NCBI RefSeq assembly: GCF_900078705.1
Contig: NZ_FKIF01000002.1
Location: 496,001 to 560,000 of the forward strand
From: Bordetella ansorpii
Lineage (GTDB): Bacteria > Pseudomonadota > Gammaproteobacteria > Burkholderiales > Burkholderiaceae_B
Length of the DNA stretch: 64,000 nucleotides
Reading direction: 5' to 3'
The position numbers were made by a program, and so were the translations under genes. Below the pieces are notes generated by a model. That model ran no database searches and had not been told where the DNA came from. It worked only from the letters and a program-made list of their open reading frames with translations. Of the stretch, positions 27,851-37,733 are shown one piece after another (position 1 is the first letter of the stretch; each line of letters opens with the position of its first letter).

Positions 27851-29017
27851 CTAGCGGCCAGGCGCGTGGCCGGCTTGCGCCAGCGTGTGCCGTGCGATGG
27901 TCAGTTGATGGATCTGGCTGGTGCCTTCGTACAGGCGGAACAGGCGCACGTCGCGGTAGAACCGTTCGATGCCGTGGTCGGCGATATAGCCGTATCCGCC
28001 ATGCATCTGCACGCAGCGGTCGGCCACGCGGCCGCACATCTCCGAGGCGAAGTACTTGCAGATCGACGCGTTCAGCGTCACGTCCTGGCCGGCATCGCGT
28101 TCGCGCGCGGTCTGCAGCACCAGCGCGCGCGCCGCCTGGATCTCGGTCTGGCAATCGGCCAGCATCGCCTGCACCAGTTGGAAATCCATCAGCGGCTTGC
28201 CGAACTGCTGGCGCTCGGCCACGAAACGCATCGTGTCGTCCAGCATGCGGATGGCCGGGCCGATGCACAGCGCGGCCAGGTGGATGCGCTGCTTGTTCAG
28301 CACCTTCATCGCCGTCTTGAATCCCTGGCCTTCCTGGCCGCCGATGATGTTGGCGGCCGGCACGCGGCAGTTCTCGAAATGCACCGCGGATACCGGCGAT
28401 CCGGCCTGGCCCATCTTGTCGTAGGGCTGCGCCGTGGACAGTCCCGGCGTGCCGCGCTCGACGATGAAGGCCGTGATGCCCTTGGCGCCCGGCGCGTTCG
28501 GGTCGGTGCGCGCCATCACCGTGAACAGGCCGGCGATCGGCGCATTGGTGATGAAGCACTTCTCGCCGTTCAGCACGTAGCTGTCACCGTCGCGGACCGC
28601 GGTCGTGCGCAGCGCCGTCGCGTCCGAGCCCGCCTGCGGTTCGGTCAGCGCGAAGCAGCCTGTCAGTTCGCCGGACGCCAGCCTCGGCAGATAGCGCGCC
28701 TTCTGCGGCGCGGTGCCGTCCGCCACGAGCGCTTCGGAGCCGATGCCGGTATTGGTGCCGACCCGGGCACGAAACGCCACCGAGCATTGCGACAGCTCCA
28801 GCGCCGCCAGGATCAACTCCTCGGTGGTCATGCCCGCGCCGCCGTACTGCTCCGGGATCGAATAGCCGAACAGGCCCTGCGCCGCCATGGACGACACCAG
28901 GTCTTCAGGCACTTCGTCCCGCTGCGCGACCTCGGCCTCGCGCGGCACGAGCTGCCGCCGCACGAAGCGGCGCAGCGAATCGATGAACGTGGGAAAGCCT
29001 TCCGGATCGCGGATCAA
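27851..29017 (-). CDS. Acyl-CoA dehydrogenase
   Basis: 388 aa. Segments YGGAGMTTEELILAALELSQ, CFALTEPQAGSDATALRT, NGEKCFITNAPIAGLFTVMA and the C-terminal MHGGYGYIADHGIERFYRDV (FAD and quaternary contacts) are textbook for the family. The start is a TTG at 29017 with GGAG eight bases before it; no upstream ATG in frame fits. First gene of the minus-strand cluster, divergent from the IclR genes across 179 bases that should hold both promoters and the IclR operator. Confidence 0.9.
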   Translation of the reverse strand: MIRDPEGFPTFIDSLRRFVRRQLVPREAEVAQRDEVPEDLVSSMAAQGLFGYSIPEQYGGAGMTTEELILAALELSQCSVAFRARVGTNTGIGSEALVADGTAPQKARYLPRLASGELTGCFALTEPQAGSDATALRTTAVRDGDSYVLNGEKCFITNAPIAGLFTVMARTDPNAPGAKGITAFIVERGTPGLSTAQPYDKMGQAGSPVSAVHFENCRVPAANIIGGQEGQGFKTAMKVLNKQRIHLAALCIGPAIRMLDDTMRFVAERQQFGKPLMDFQLVQAMLADCQTEIQAARALVLQTARERDAGQDVTLNASICKYFASEMCGRVADRCVQMHGGYGYIADHGIERFYRDVRLFRLYEGTSQIHQLTIARHTLAQAGHAPGR

Positions 29018-29196
29018 GGTGTTGTCTCCATGCGGGGGCGGGCTGGGCGGGCGGGTAATCGCTCGCGGACCCGTCGTGTGAAATCAGGCTATCAAACAGG
29101 CCGGGGCGGCTGAGACAACTGTTTCGATATCTTGAACGTGCGTGTGCCGCCATCCTCGGGCGTGATCTATCATCGCCAGACACTCCGGACCGATCC

Positions 29197-29985
29197 ATGA
29201 CAGGCCATCGACATGCCGATCCCGCGTTCGCCACCACGCTGGCCCACGGGCTGCTGGTGTTGCAGACGTTCCGCCACGGCGAGCCCGCGCTGAGCAACCG
29301 CGAGCTGGCCGACCGCACGCAGCTGTCCAAGGCCACCATTTCGCGCCTGACCTACACGCTGATGCAGCGCGGCCTGCTGCGCTACGACAGCGGATCGCGC
29401 CGCTATCTGCTGGGGCCCGCGGTGCTGTCGCTGAGCTATCCGCTGCTGTCCAGCATCAAGGTCCGCCAACTGGCGCGGCCGCTGATGAAGCGCCTGGCCG
29501 ATGCCGCCGGCGGGTCCGCGTCGCTGGGCATGCATCACGACCTGCACATGGTCTACGTGGAAACCTGCCGCGGCCATGACGCCGTGGCCTTTCGCCCCGA
29601 CATCGGCGCCTTGCTGCCCCTGCTGCAATCTGCCATGGGCCGGGCCTGGCTGGCGCAGGCCGATCGCGCCGAGTCCGAGTCCTTGCTGGACGTCCTGCGG
29701 CGGCAGGACCCCGCTGCCTGGCGCCGCTACGCGCCGGCCTGGGAGCAGGCGCGGCGCGATTACGCCGAACACGGCTATTGCGTGGGGGAAGGGGACTGGC
29801 ATGCCGACGTGCACGCCGTGGCGATGCCCATGCGGCGCCCCATCGATGGCCAGGTCTTCGTCTTCAACTGCGGCGTGCCGGTGCGCCGCCTGCGCGCGGG
29901 CGAACTGCGCCACCGCATCGCGCCGCGGCTGCGCGCGCTGGTGACGCGCGTCGAATCCCTGGTCGCGCGGCAGGGGGGCGGATGA
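29197..29985 (+). CDS. IclR-family transcriptional regulator (first of two in tandem)
   Basis: 262 aa. N-terminal winged helix (LSNRELADRTQLSKATISRLTYTLMQRGLL) and C-terminal IclR effector-binding domain (HMVYVETCRGHDAVAFRPDIGALLP; a C-terminal FNCGVP). Divergent from the acyl-CoA dehydrogenase at 29017, so a likely local regulator of that cluster. Its stop overlaps the start of the next regulator by ATGA. Confidence 0.9.
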   Translation: MTGHRHADPAFATTLAHGLLVLQTFRHGEPALSNRELADRTQLSKATISRLTYTLMQRGLLRYDSGSRRYLLGPAVLSLSYPLLSSIKVRQLARPLMKRLADAAGGSASLGMHHDLHMVYVETCRGHDAVAFRPDIGALLPLLQSAMGRAWLAQADRAESESLLDVLRRQDPAAWRRYAPAWEQARRDYAEHGYCVGEGDWHADVHAVAMPMRRPIDGQVFVFNCGVPVRRLRAGELRHRIAPRLRALVTRVESLVARQGGG

Positions 29986-30755
29986 CGCGCGACGCCGATC
30001 CCGATTTCGCCACCACGCTGGCGCATGGCATCGATATCCTGGGCTGTTTCCGCGCGGAACAGCCGGAACTGGCCAACAAGGATTTCGCGCGGCTGACGGG
30101 GCTGTCCCGCAGCGCGGTCGCGCGGCTGACCCACACCCTGGTCGAACTGGGCTTCCTGCAGCGCGTCGGCGCACCCGTCCGCTACCGCCTGGGAGCGTCC
30201 GCGCTGGCGCTGAGCTACCCGCTGCTGGCCAGCATGCAGATCCGCCAGATGGCCCGTCCGCTGATGAAGCAACTGGCCGACCATGCGCGCGGCGCCGTGT
30301 CCCTGGTGGTGCGTGACCGCCTGCAGATGGTCTACGTGGAAACCGCCCGGTCGAACGAAGCCCTGCAGACCCGTCCGGACATCGGCGCGTCGCTGCCGAT
30401 GCTGTCCAGCGCGGCCGGAAAGGCCTGGCTGGCCCGGGCCACGGACGATGCGCGCGGCGCCGTGTTGAACCAGTTGCGCGTGGCGGATCCGGCGCACTAC
30501 GCCGCGCATTTCCCCAGCCTGGCCGCCGCGCGGCGCGATCTCGAGCGCAAGGGCTATTGCGGCAACAACATGGAATGGCGCCCCGACGCCTATGGATTCG
30601 CCGCGCCGCTGCGCCGCCCCTACCAGTCGCTGCTGTACGTCTTCAATTGCGGCGTGCCGTCCGGCGATGGGCCTTACCGCGAGCGAGCGGCCGATATCGG
30701 TCCCCGGCTGGTGGCGCTGGCGCGCGAGACCGAGGTGTCGCTGGGCATGTTCTGA
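29982..30755 (+). CDS. IclR-family transcriptional regulator (second of two in tandem)
   Basis: 257 aa. Start at ATG 29982, in the ATGA overlap with the previous gene. Winged helix DFARLTGLSRSAVARLTHTLVELGFL and effector domain with MVYVETARSNEALQTRPDIGASLP. Both proteins share the opening DPxFATTLAHG, YPLLxSxxxRQxARPLMKxLAD and FNCGVP, so they arose by tandem duplication and may work as a heteromer or sense two related acids. Confidence 0.9.
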   Translation: MTRDADPDFATTLAHGIDILGCFRAEQPELANKDFARLTGLSRSAVARLTHTLVELGFLQRVGAPVRYRLGASALALSYPLLASMQIRQMARPLMKQLADHARGAVSLVVRDRLQMVYVETARSNEALQTRPDIGASLPMLSSAAGKAWLARATDDARGAVLNQLRVADPAHYAAHFPSLAAARRDLERKGYCGNNMEWRPDAYGFAAPLRRPYQSLLYVFNCGVPSGDGPYRERAADIGPRLVALARETEVSLGMF

Positions 30756-31060
30756 CGGGCTGCTTGCGTCCACGGCGCGCGTCCTTCGTGCGCGTCGGCG
30801 GCAGCCTGCCCTTTCCTTGCAAAGAAATGGGGATGGGTAAAAAAAGCCATCAACCGTTTCAGGTGACCGGCGCCGCCGGCGGCCCGGCAAAGCAAGCGGC
30901 TTTTCATGGCGCGCCATGGGCGGAGGGCGGGCTTTCGCCAAGGTACGGATACCGGGGAGGGAACAGCGGTTTCAGACAGTCACAAAAATGTCTTGTTAGC
31001 CCGCATTATGGAATGGGGACATACTTGCCAAACCTCCGAACCCGGTCGTAGGCTTGTTAC
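30756..31060. other. Intergenic region between the second iclR gene and the hydroxylase gene
   Basis: 305 bases without a supported gene. AAAAGCC (30842-30848) can pair with GGCTTTT (30898-30904) around a GC-rich loop that contains GCCGCCGGCGGC, a possible weak terminator for the iclR pair. A promoter for the next gene must lie in the right half, but I see no strong match. Confidence 0.5.
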
Positions 31061-31834
31061 ATGCCTGCTATCACCACTCCCCCCGCCCCGAGCGCCCCGT
31101 CAAAATCCGGCGTGCTCTCCCGTGCTCTCTTTCGCCTGGTCGAATGGCTCCATCGCCGGATCGCCAACGCCTCGGAAGTGGGCGACCATCCGATCTTCGA
31201 CAACGCGTCGTTCCCGTGGGTCGGCGATCTCGAATCCCGCGCGCCGGGCATCGGCGCCGAGTTGCGCAGCTTGCTCGAAGACCGCAAGCGGTTGCCGGCC
31301 TTCCACGAGCTGTCCCCCGATGTGGGGATGATCACCGCCGACGACCAGTGGAAGACCTTCGTCTTCATGGCCTATGGCATGCGGTCGCAGCGCAACCTGG
31401 ACCGTTGCCCCGCAACCGCCGAGGCGTTGAAGACCATCCCGGGATTGCGCACGGCGTTTTTCTCCATCCTTGAGCCGGGCAAGCGGATTCCGCTGCACAA
31501 GGGACCCTACAACGGCGTGCTGCGCCTGCACCTGGCGCTGGTCGTGCCTGAACCCCGCGAGCGCTGCTGGATCGAGGTCGATGGCCAGCGCTACGTATGG
31601 CAGGAGGGCAAGGCCGTCGTGTTCGACGACCTGTATCCCCATCAGGTGCACAACGATACCGACGGTGTTCGCGCCGTGCTGTTCGTGGATTTCGAGCGCC
31701 CATGCCGGGCTCCCGTGCGCTGGCTGAACAAGGCCATCCTGGCGGTGGCCCCGTTCACCGACGAACTGCGCCGCGGCAAGGCCAACCACGAAGCCTGGGA
31801 AAAGAGCTACTACGACGGTTCCAAGAAACCGTGA
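31061..31834 (+). CDS. Aspartyl/asparaginyl beta-hydroxylase family dioxygenase, LpxO-like
   Basis: 257 aa. An Fe(II)/2-oxoglutarate dioxygenase; LpxO members hydroxylate an acyl chain of lipid A. His146 in HKGPYNGVLRLHLAL and His197 in YPHQVHND are the probable iron ligands, and Arg155 and Arg204 the probable 2-oxoglutarate contacts. DDQWKTFVFMAYG is a conserved family segment. The basic, hydrophobic N-terminal part (VLSRALFRLVEWLHRRI, 18-34) may anchor it to the inner membrane. It stands alone, 457 bases before rplN. Family is firm; the lipid A substrate is inferred. Confidence 0.82.
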   Translation: MPAITTPPAPSAPSKSGVLSRALFRLVEWLHRRIANASEVGDHPIFDNASFPWVGDLESRAPGIGAELRSLLEDRKRLPAFHELSPDVGMITADDQWKTFVFMAYGMRSQRNLDRCPATAEALKTIPGLRTAFFSILEPGKRIPLHKGPYNGVLRLHLALVVPEPRERCWIEVDGQRYVWQEGKAVVFDDLYPHQVHNDTDGVRAVLFVDFERPCRAPVRWLNKAILAVAPFTDELRRGKANHEAWEKSYYDGSKKP

Positions 31835-31909
31835 CGCATGAGGCGGGGCGGTGCAAGGCCGGACCCCGCCGCCGTTACCCGGCGTAACCCGCTGGAAACA
31901 TGGGCAAAC

Positions 31910-31933
31910 AGGGCAAAAACCACACTTTGCCCT
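31910..31933 (+). terminator. Hairpin after the hydroxylase gene, possible terminator
   Basis: Arms AGGGCAAA (31910-31917) and TTTGCCCT (31926-31933) with an 8-base loop, followed only by TTGCC, so a weak intrinsic terminator at best. A second GC stem (GGCGGGG 31843-31849 with CCCCGCC 31864-31870) lies just after the stop codon. Confidence 0.4.
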
Positions 31934-31949
31934 TTGCCGCAAATTGTGC

Positions 31950-31978
31950 TTGCGCTCGTCTCTTTGCCGGGCTAGAAT
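31950..31978 (+). promoter_or_regulatory. Sigma-70 promoter of the spc operon (rplN onward)
   Basis: TTGCGC (31950-31955), a 17-base spacer and TAGAAT (31973-31978). This is the best promoter match seen in the window, and it is placed where the spc genes need their own promoter because the upstream S10 block is terminated after rpsQ. Confidence 0.7.
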
Positions 31979-32063
31979 TACCAGCTTTCCCGAATTGTCT
32001 TTCGGGGCCATGGCAAACAAGCGATGGCTGCGGGGCAAGTTGAGAAAAAAGCAGGTAAGTAAA

Positions 32064-32091
32064 ACAGCAAGACCAAGACAGCAAGACCAAG
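32064..32091 (+). repeat. 14-base tandem repeat in the rplN leader
   Basis: Two exact head-to-tail copies of ACAGCAAGACCAAG (32064-32077 and 32078-32091), about 85 bases after the predicted transcription start. Function unknown. Confidence 0.75.
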
Positions 32092-32291
32092 CAGGAACAC
32101 CGGTGTCCTTCTTGTCAGGCCAGGCCCGCAATTTTCATTGCGTCGGCGTGGCCAGATGGCAGGGCCCGCAGGATTTCAACCCAGGGTCGCCGCGTCCGCG
32201 TGGCGGACCTGACGGGACCAAAACTGGCAGGAAATGCGCGCCCTCCGGCAAGGAAGGCGAAGTTTCCAGTTAAGTTGGAACAGGAAAAATC

Positions 32292-32660
32292 ATGATCCAA
32301 ATGCAGACCACGCTGGACGTGGCCGACAATACTGGTGCGCGTCACGTCATGTGCATCAAGGTGCTCGGCGGCTCCAAGCGCCGTTATGCCGGCATCGGCG
32401 ACGTCATCAAAGTCAGCGTCAAGGATGCGGCCCCCCGCGGCCGTGTCAAAAAGGGCGAAATCTACAACGCCGTGGTGGTTCGCACCGCCAAGGGCGTGCG
32501 CCGCAAGGACGGCTCGCTGATTCGCTTCGGCGGCAATGCCGCTGTGTTGCTCAACGCCAAGCTGGAGCCCATCGGCACCCGCATCTTCGGACCCGTTACG
32601 CGTGAACTGCGTACCGAGAAGTTCATGAAGATCGTGTCGTTGGCCCCGGAAGTGCTGTAA
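32292..32660 (+). CDS. rplN: 50S ribosomal protein L14
   Basis: 122 aa. Lies at the subunit interface (bridge B8). [20 protein letters not shown] and the C-terminal [20 protein letters not shown] are diagnostic. First gene of the spc operon, with its own promoter here. Confidence 0.97.
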   Translation: MIQMQTTLDVADNTGARHVMCIKVLGGSKRRYAGIGDVIKVSVKDAAPRGRVKKGEIYNAVVVRTAKGVRRKDGSLIRFGGNAAVLLNAKLEPIGTRIFGPVTRELRTEKFMKIVSLAPEVL

Positions 32661-32670
32661 GGAGCCCGCG

Positions 32671-33003
32671 ATGGAAAAGATCCGTAAAGGCGACGAAGTC
32701 ATCGTCCTGACCGGCCGCGACAAGACCCGTCGCGGCACTGTGCTGGCCCGCGTCGATGCCGACCACGTTCTGGTCGAAGGCATCAATGTGGTGAAGAAGC
32801 ACGCCAAGCCGAACCCCATGGCCGGCAACCCCGGCGGCATCATCGAAAAGACGATGCCCATTCACATCTCGAACGTGGCGCTGTTCAATCCCGCCACGGG
32901 CAAGGCTGATCGCGTGGGCATCAAGGAAGAGGACGGCCGCAAGGTGCGCGTGTTCCGTTCCAATGGCGCCGTGGTCGGCGCCAAGGCCGCAGCTAAGGCT
33001 TAA
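32671..33003 (+). CDS. rplX: 50S ribosomal protein L24
   Basis: 110 aa. One of the two assembly initiators of the 50S subunit. KOW motif at the N-terminus ([20 protein letters not shown]), then [14 protein letters not shown]. Ten bases after rplN. Confidence 0.97.
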   Translation: MEKIRKGDEVIVLTGRDKTRRGTVLARVDADHVLVEGINVVKKHAKPNPMAGNPGGIIEKTMPIHISNVALFNPATGKADRVGIKEEDGRKVRVFRSNGAVVGAKAAAKA

Positions 33004-33015
33004 GGGGGCGAAGAC

Positions 33016-33555
33016 ATGTCTCGTTTGCAAGCGTTTTACAAAGACAAGGTCGTCGGCGACCTGACCGAAAAGTTCGGCTACAAGAGCCCGATGCAAGTGC
33101 CGCGCATCACCAAGATCACCCTGAACATGGGTGTCTCGGAAGCTGTGTCGGACAAGAAGGTCATCGAGCACGCCGTGGGCGACCTGACCAAGATCGCCGG
33201 CCAGAAGCCGGTCGTGACCAAGACCCGCAAGGCTATCGCAGGTTTCAAGATCCGCGAAAACTACCCGATCGGTTGCATGGTCACGCTGCGCGGTCAGCGC
33301 ATGTACGAATTCCTGGATCGCCTGGTGGCGGTCGCGCTGCCTCGCGTGCGTGACTTCCGTGGTATCTCGGGTCGTGCGTTCGACGGTCGTGGCAACTACA
33401 ACATCGGGGTGAAAGAGCAGATCATTTTCCCCGAGATCGAATACGACAAGATCGACGCGCTGCGTGGGCTGAACATCAGCATCACGACTTCCGCCAAGAC
33501 CGACGAAGAAGCCAAGGCGCTGTTGACCGCCTTCAGCTTCCCGTTCCGCAACTAA
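33016..33555 (+). CDS. rplE: 50S ribosomal protein L5
   Basis: 179 aa. Binds 5S rRNA and the P-site tRNA elbow. [20 protein letters not shown] and [20 protein letters not shown] identify it. Confidence 0.97.
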   Translation: MSRLQAFYKDKVVGDLTEKFGYKSPMQVPRITKITLNMGVSEAVSDKKVIEHAVGDLTKIAGQKPVVTKTRKAIAGFKIRENYPIGCMVTLRGQRMYEFLDRLVAVALPRVRDFRGISGRAFDGRGNYNIGVKEQIIFPEIEYDKIDALRGLNISITTSAKTDEEAKALLTAFSFPFRN

Positions 33556-33567
33556 GGGGCTGATGAC

Positions 33568-33873
33568 GTGGCTAAACTCTCCCTCATCAATCGCGACATC
33601 AAGCGCGCCAAGCTGGCTGACAAATTTGCAGCCAAGCGCGCCGAACTGAAGTCGATCATCGACGACCAGTCGAAGACCGACGAAGAACGTTACCAGGCTC
33701 GCCTGAAGCTGCAACAACTGCCGCGCAACGCCAACCCGACCCGCCAGCGCAACCGCTGCGTGGTCACGGGTCGTCCGCGTGGGGTGTTCCGCAAGTTTGG
33801 CCTGACCCGCCACAAACTGCGTGAAATGGCCATGAAGGGTGAAATCCCCGGCATGACCAAGGCCAGCTGGTAG
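33568..33873 (+). CDS. rpsN: 30S ribosomal protein S14
   Basis: 101 aa, the long zinc-free form (a single Cys, no CxxC pairs). [20 protein letters not shown] is the signature. Starts with GTG 33568. Confidence 0.96.
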   Translation: MAKLSLINRDIKRAKLADKFAAKRAELKSIIDDQSKTDEERYQARLKLQQLPRNANPTRQRNRCVVTGRPRGVFRKFGLTRHKLREMAMKGEIPGMTKASW

Positions 33874-33883
33874 GAGAAAAAAT

Positions 33884-34279
33884 ATGAGCATGAGCGATCC
33901 CATCGCCGATATGCTGACCCGCATTCGCAATGCGCAGCAAGTGGACAAGGCCACGGTGGCCATGCCTTCCTCGAAGCTGAAAGTGGCCATCGCCACCGTG
34001 CTGCAAGACGAGGGTTACATCGACGGCTTCCAGATCAAGGGCGACCAGGCCAAGCCTGAGCTCGAGATCACCCTGAAGTACTACGCCGGCCGCCCGGTCA
34101 TCGAGCGCATCGAGCGCGTCTCGCGCCCCGGTCTGCGTATCTACAAGGGCCGCAGCAACATTCCTCAGGTCATGAACGGCCTGGGCGTGGCTATCGTGTC
34201 GACCTCGCGCGGCGTGATGACCGATCGCAAGGCCCGCGCCAACGGCGTCGGCGGCGAAGTGCTGTGCTACGTGGCCTAA
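33884..34279 (+). CDS. rpsH: 30S ribosomal protein S8
   Basis: 131 aa. Binds helix 21 of 16S rRNA; in E. coli it represses the spc operon by binding a 16S-like fold in rplE m[21 protein letters not shown] at the start and [20 protein letters not shown] at the end are typical. Confidence 0.97.
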   Translation: MSMSDPIADMLTRIRNAQQVDKATVAMPSSKLKVAIATVLQDEGYIDGFQIKGDQAKPELEITLKYYAGRPVIERIERVSRPGLRIYKGRSNIPQVMNGLGVAIVSTSRGVMTDRKARANGVGGEVLCYVA

Positions 34280-34291
34280 GGAGAAATTCTC

Positions 34292-34825
34292 ATGTCACGT
34301 ATCGCTAAATACCCCGTCGAACTGCCCAAGGGCGTCGAAGCCACGATCGGTGCCGGTGAAATCGTCGTCAAGGGCCCGCTGGGTTCGCTGACGCAAGCGC
34401 TCACCGGTGAAGTCGGTATCCGCCAGGAAGACGGCAAGCTGAGCTTTGCCGCCCTGAACGATTCCCGCCAGGCCAAGGCCATGTCGGGTACCGTGCGGGC
34501 GCTGGTCGCGAACATGGTCACCGGCGTCAGCAAGGGCTTCGAGCGCAAGCTGAACCTGGTTGGCGTGGGTTACCGCGCCTCCGTGCAGGGCAATGCCGTG
34601 AAGCTGCAACTGGGCTTTTCGCACGACGTGCTGCACGATCTGCCCGCTGGCATCAAGGCTGAATGCCCGACCCAGACGGAAATCGTCATCAAGGGCTCCA
34701 ACAAGCAAGTCGTCGGTCAGGTGGCCGCTGAGATCCGAGCATACCGCTCGCCCGAACCCTACAAGGGCAAGGGTGTGCGTTATTCGGACGAGCGCGTCGT
34801 CATCAAAGAAACCAAGAAGAAATAA
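34292..34825 (+). CDS. rplF: 50S ribosomal protein L6
   Basis: 177 aa with two homologous domains. Near the GTPase-associated centre. The C-terminal signature segment [20 protein letters not shown] is present. Confidence 0.97.
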   Translation: MSRIAKYPVELPKGVEATIGAGEIVVKGPLGSLTQALTGEVGIRQEDGKLSFAALNDSRQAKAMSGTVRALVANMVTGVSKGFERKLNLVGVGYRASVQGNAVKLQLGFSHDVLHDLPAGIKAECPTQTEIVIKGSNKQVVGQVAAEIRAYRSPEPYKGKGVRYSDERVVIKETKKK

Positions 34826-34846
34826 CGGCGCACGCAAGGACGAATC

Positions 34847-35209
34847 ATGGACAAGAAACTTTCCCGTTTGCGTCGTGCGGTTCCGACCCGCCGGAAGATC
34901 ACCGAGCTGCGCGTTCATCGCCTCTCGATTTTCCGCTCGAACCTGCACATCTACGCCAACATCATCTCGCCCGAGGGCGATCGCGTGCTGGTCAGCGCTT
35001 CCACGCTGGAAGCCGAAGTGCGTGCGCAACTGGGTGGCTCGGGTGCCGGTGGCAACACCGCCGCCGCCGCCCTGGTGGGCAAGCGCGTTGCCGAAAAGGC
35101 CAAGGCCGCCGGCATCGAGCTGGTTGCCTTCGATCGCTCGGGCTTTCGTTATCATGGCCGCGTCAAGGCGCTGGCCGATGCCGCGCGTGAAGCCGGCCTG
35201 AAGTTCTAA
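34847..35209 (+). CDS. rplR: 50S ribosomal protein L18
   Basis: 120 aa. Carries 5S rRNA into the 50S subunit with L5. [20 protein letters not shown] and [20 protein letters not shown] are diagnostic. Confidence 0.97.
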   Translation: MDKKLSRLRRAVPTRRKITELRVHRLSIFRSNLHIYANIISPEGDRVLVSASTLEAEVRAQLGGSGAGGNTAAAALVGKRVAEKAKAAGIELVAFDRSGFRYHGRVKALADAAREAGLKF

Positions 35210-35224
35210 GCGAGGATCTGTCAA

Positions 35225-35746
35225 ATGGCTAAAGTACAAGGCAAGAACGCCGCGGAAAAAGAGAACGACGACGGTCTTCGCGAAAAGATGATCGCGGTCA
35301 ACCGCGTCAGCAAGGTCGTGAAGGGTGGTCGCACCATGAGCTTCGCCGCGCTGACCGTGGTGGGCGATGGCGATGGCCGCATCGGCATGGGCAAGGGCAA
35401 GGCGCGTGAAGTGCCGGTCTCGGTCCAGAAGGCGATGGAACAGGCCCGTCGCGGCATGTTCAAGGTTGCTCTGAAGAACGGCACGCTGCATCACACCGTG
35501 GTCGGCAAGCACGGCGCCTCGACGGTGCTGATCTCGCCCGCTCCGGACGGTACCGGCGTCATCGCCGGCGGCCCGATGCGCGCTATCTTCGACGTGATGG
35601 GCGTGCGTAACGTGGTTGCCAAGAGCCTGGGCTCCAGCAACCCCTACAACATGGTCCGCGCTACGCTGAACGGCCTGCGCGCCTCGCTGACCCCGGCTGA
35701 AGTCGCGGCCAAGCGCGGCAAGACCGTTGAAGAGATCCTGGGGTAA
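35225..35746 (+). CDS. rpsE: 30S ribosomal protein S5
   Basis: 173 aa. Part of the mRNA entry helicase and fidelity centre. Double-stranded RNA-binding domain ([20 protein letters not shown]) and the [11 protein letters not shown]-like loop ([11 protein letters not shown]) are present. Confidence 0.97.
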   Translation: MAKVQGKNAAEKENDDGLREKMIAVNRVSKVVKGGRTMSFAALTVVGDGDGRIGMGKGKAREVPVSVQKAMEQARRGMFKVALKNGTLHHTVVGKHGASTVLISPAPDGTGVIAGGPMRAIFDVMGVRNVVAKSLGSSNPYNMVRATLNGLRASLTPAEVAAKRGKTVEEILG

Positions 35747-35749
35747 ATC

Positions 35750-35938
35750 ATGTCTCAGCAGAAACAGCTCAAAGTCACGCTCGTGCGCTCCGTGATCGGC
35801 ACCAAGCAATCCCACCGCGACACCGTTCGCGGCCTGGGCTTGGGCAAGGTCAACAGCAGCCGCGTGCTGATCGACACCCCCGAGGTCCGCGGGATGATCC
35901 GCAAGGTGGATTATCTCGTCTCGGTCTCGGAAGTCTAA
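35750..35938 (+). CDS. rpmD: 50S ribosomal protein L30
   Basis: 62 aa. [20 protein letters not shown] followed by [11 protein letters not shown] is the L30 signature. Three bases after rpsE. Confidence 0.96.
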   Translation: MSQQKQLKVTLVRSVIGTKQSHRDTVRGLGLGKVNSSRVLIDTPEVRGMIRKVDYLVSVSEV

Positions 35939-35947
35939 GGAATCGAG

Positions 35948-36388
35948 ATGTCTGATATTCAACTCAATTCGCTGAAGCCCGCCGAGGGCAGCAAGCACGC
36001 CCGCCGCCGCGTCGGCCGTGGCATCGGCTCCGGTCTGGGCAAGACCGCCGGCCGTGGCCACAAGGGCCAGAAGTCGCGTTCGGGCGGCTTCCACAAGGTC
36101 GGTTTCGAAGGCGGTCAGATGCCGCTGCAGCGTCGCCTGCCCAAGCGTGGTTTCACGCCCCTGGGTCAGCACCTGTACGCCGAAGTCCGTCTGTCCGACC
36201 TGCAGGCCCTGGAAGTCGAGGAAGTCGACGTCCAGGCCCTGAAGGCCGCCGGCGTGGTTGGCCAGCAAGTGCGTTATGCCAAGGTCATCAAGTCGGGCGA
36301 ACTGTCGCGCAAGGTTACCCTGCGCGGCATCACCGCGACGGTCGGCGCTCGCGCCGCCATCGAAGCCGCTGGCGGCTCGCTTGCTTGA
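35948..36388 (+). CDS. rplO: 50S ribosomal protein L15
   Basis: 146 aa late-assembly protein with the long basic Gly-rich N-terminal arm ([20 protein letters not shown]). The C-terminal globular part ends [14 protein letters not shown]. Immediately precedes secY, as usual. Confidence 0.97.
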   Translation: MSDIQLNSLKPAEGSKHARRRVGRGIGSGLGKTAGRGHKGQKSRSGGFHKVGFEGGQMPLQRRLPKRGFTPLGQHLYAEVRLSDLQALEVEEVDVQALKAAGVVGQQVRYAKVIKSGELSRKVTLRGITATVGARAAIEAAGGSLA

Positions 36389-36402
36389 ACTTGAGGTGAC
36401 GT

Positions 36403-37728
36403 GTGGCTAAAGCACAGGCACTGGGCAAGACGGGAGCGCGGTACGGCGATCTGAAACGCCGTCTCGTGTTCCTGGTGCTCGCCCTGGTTGTATATCGTCT
36501 GGGCACGCATATTCCCGTTCCGGGCATCAACCCGGATGCGCTGGCAGACCTGTTCCGCCAGAACCAGGGCGGTATCCTGGGCCTGTTCAACATGTTCTCG
36601 GGCGGGGCGCTGTCGCGCTTCTCGATCTTCGCCCTGGGGATCATGCCGTACATTTCCGCCTCGATCATCATGCAACTGATGTCCGTGGTGGTGCCGTCTC
36701 TCGAAGCCCTCAAGAAAGAGGGCGAGGCCGGCCGGCGCAAGATCACCCAGTACACCCGCTACGGCACTGTCGTGCTGGCGCTGGTGCAGGCGGTCGGGAT
36801 CTCGATTGCGCTGGAATCGCAGCCTGGCCTGGTGACGGACCCGGGGCTCGTCTTCCGCTTCACGACCGTGATCACGCTGGTCACCGGCACCATGTTCGTC
36901 ATGTGGCTGGGCGAGCAGATCACCGAGCGTGGACTGGGTAACGGGATCTCGATCCTGATCTTCGCCGGTATCGTCGCGGGCTTGCCCACGGCACTGGCCG
37001 GATTGCTGGATCTGGTGCGTACCAGCTCGATGTCGGTGCCGTCGGCGCTGTTCATCGTGGCCCTGATCGTTCTGGTGACTGCCTTCGTGGTGTTCGTCGA
37101 ACGTGGCCAGCGCAAGATCACCGTGAACTACGCCAAGCGCCAGGTCGGCAACAAGGTGTATGGCGGGCAAAGCTCGCACCTGCCGCTGAAGCTGAACATG
37201 GCCGGGGTGATTCCGCCGATCTTCGCGTCGTCGATCATTCTGTTCCCGGCCACGATCAGCAGTTGGTTCTCCAACAGCAGCGGCATGACCTGGCTGCGCG
37301 ACCTGGCTGTGGCGCTCGAACCGCGCCAGCCGCTGTACGTCACGCTTTACTCGGTCGCCATTATTTTCTTCTGCTTCTTCTACACGGCCCTGGTGTTCAA
37401 CAGCCGTGAGACCGCAGATAACCTGAAGAAGAGCGGTGCGTTCGTCCCCGGTATTCGTCCCGGTGAACAGACGGCTCGCTACATCGACAAGATCCTGATG
37501 CGCCTGACACTGGCGGGCGCCCTCTACATCACGTTGGTGTGCCTGCTGCCCGAGTTCCTGGTGATGCGCTGGAATGTCCCGTTCTACTTCGGTGGTACGT
37601 CCCTGTTGATTATTGTTGTTGTAACGATGGACTTCATGGCTCAGGTTCAGGCCTACATGATGTCTCACCAATACGATTCGCTGCTCAAGAAGTCCAACTT
37701 CAAGGGCGCGGGAATGCCGATGCGGTAA
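36403..37728 (+). CDS. secY: Preprotein translocase channel subunit SecY
   Basis: 441 aa, ten membrane segments. Core of the SecYEG channel in the inner membrane. Starts with GTG 36403. The plug/TM2 region ([14 protein letters not shown]), the cytoplasmic loop with [19 protein letters not shown] and the C4/C5 loop contacts ([19 protein letters not shown]) for ribosome and SecA are all seen. Confidence 0.97.
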   Translation: MAKAQALGKTGARYGDLKRRLVFLVLALVVYRLGTHIPVPGINPDALADLFRQNQGGILGLFNMFSGGALSRFSIFALGIMPYISASIIMQLMSVVVPSLEALKKEGEAGRRKITQYTRYGTVVLALVQAVGISIALESQPGLVTDPGLVFRFTTVITLVTGTMFVMWLGEQITERGLGNGISILIFAGIVAGLPTALAGLLDLVRTSSMSVPSALFIVALIVLVTAFVVFVERGQRKITVNYAKRQVGNKVYGGQSSHLPLKLNMAGVIPPIFASSIILFPATISSWFSNSSGMTWLRDLAVALEPRQPLYVTLYSVAIIFFCFFYTALVFNSRETADNLKKSGAFVPGIRPGEQTARYIDKILMRLTLAGALYITLVCLLPEFLVMRWNVPFYFGGTSLLIIVVVTMDFMAQVQAYMMSHQYDSLLKKSNFKGAGMPMR

Positions 37729-37733
37729 GCACA

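Larger units (their letters stand above)
31835..32291. other. Intergenic region and long leader before rplN
   Basis: 457 bases. It holds the hairpins closing the hydroxylase gene (31843-31870 and 31910-31933), the rplN promoter (31950-31978), then a leader of about 305 bases with a 14-base tandem repeat (32064-32091). A small frame from ATG 32010 shows no family likeness and is not called. A ribosome site (GGAACAGGAAAA) precedes rplN. Confidence 0.7.

Noticed and set aside
29021-29119. Inverted octamers GTTGTCTC and GAGACAAC in the iclR divergent region
   Set aside because: Separated by 83 bases, and one copy contains the ribosome site of the acyl-CoA dehydrogenase, so chance is likely.
32010-32273. 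Small frame in the rplN leader starting MANKRWLRGKLRKKQ
   Set aside because: No clear ribosome site, no family likeness, and the second half is low complexity. Leader RNA is the simpler reading.
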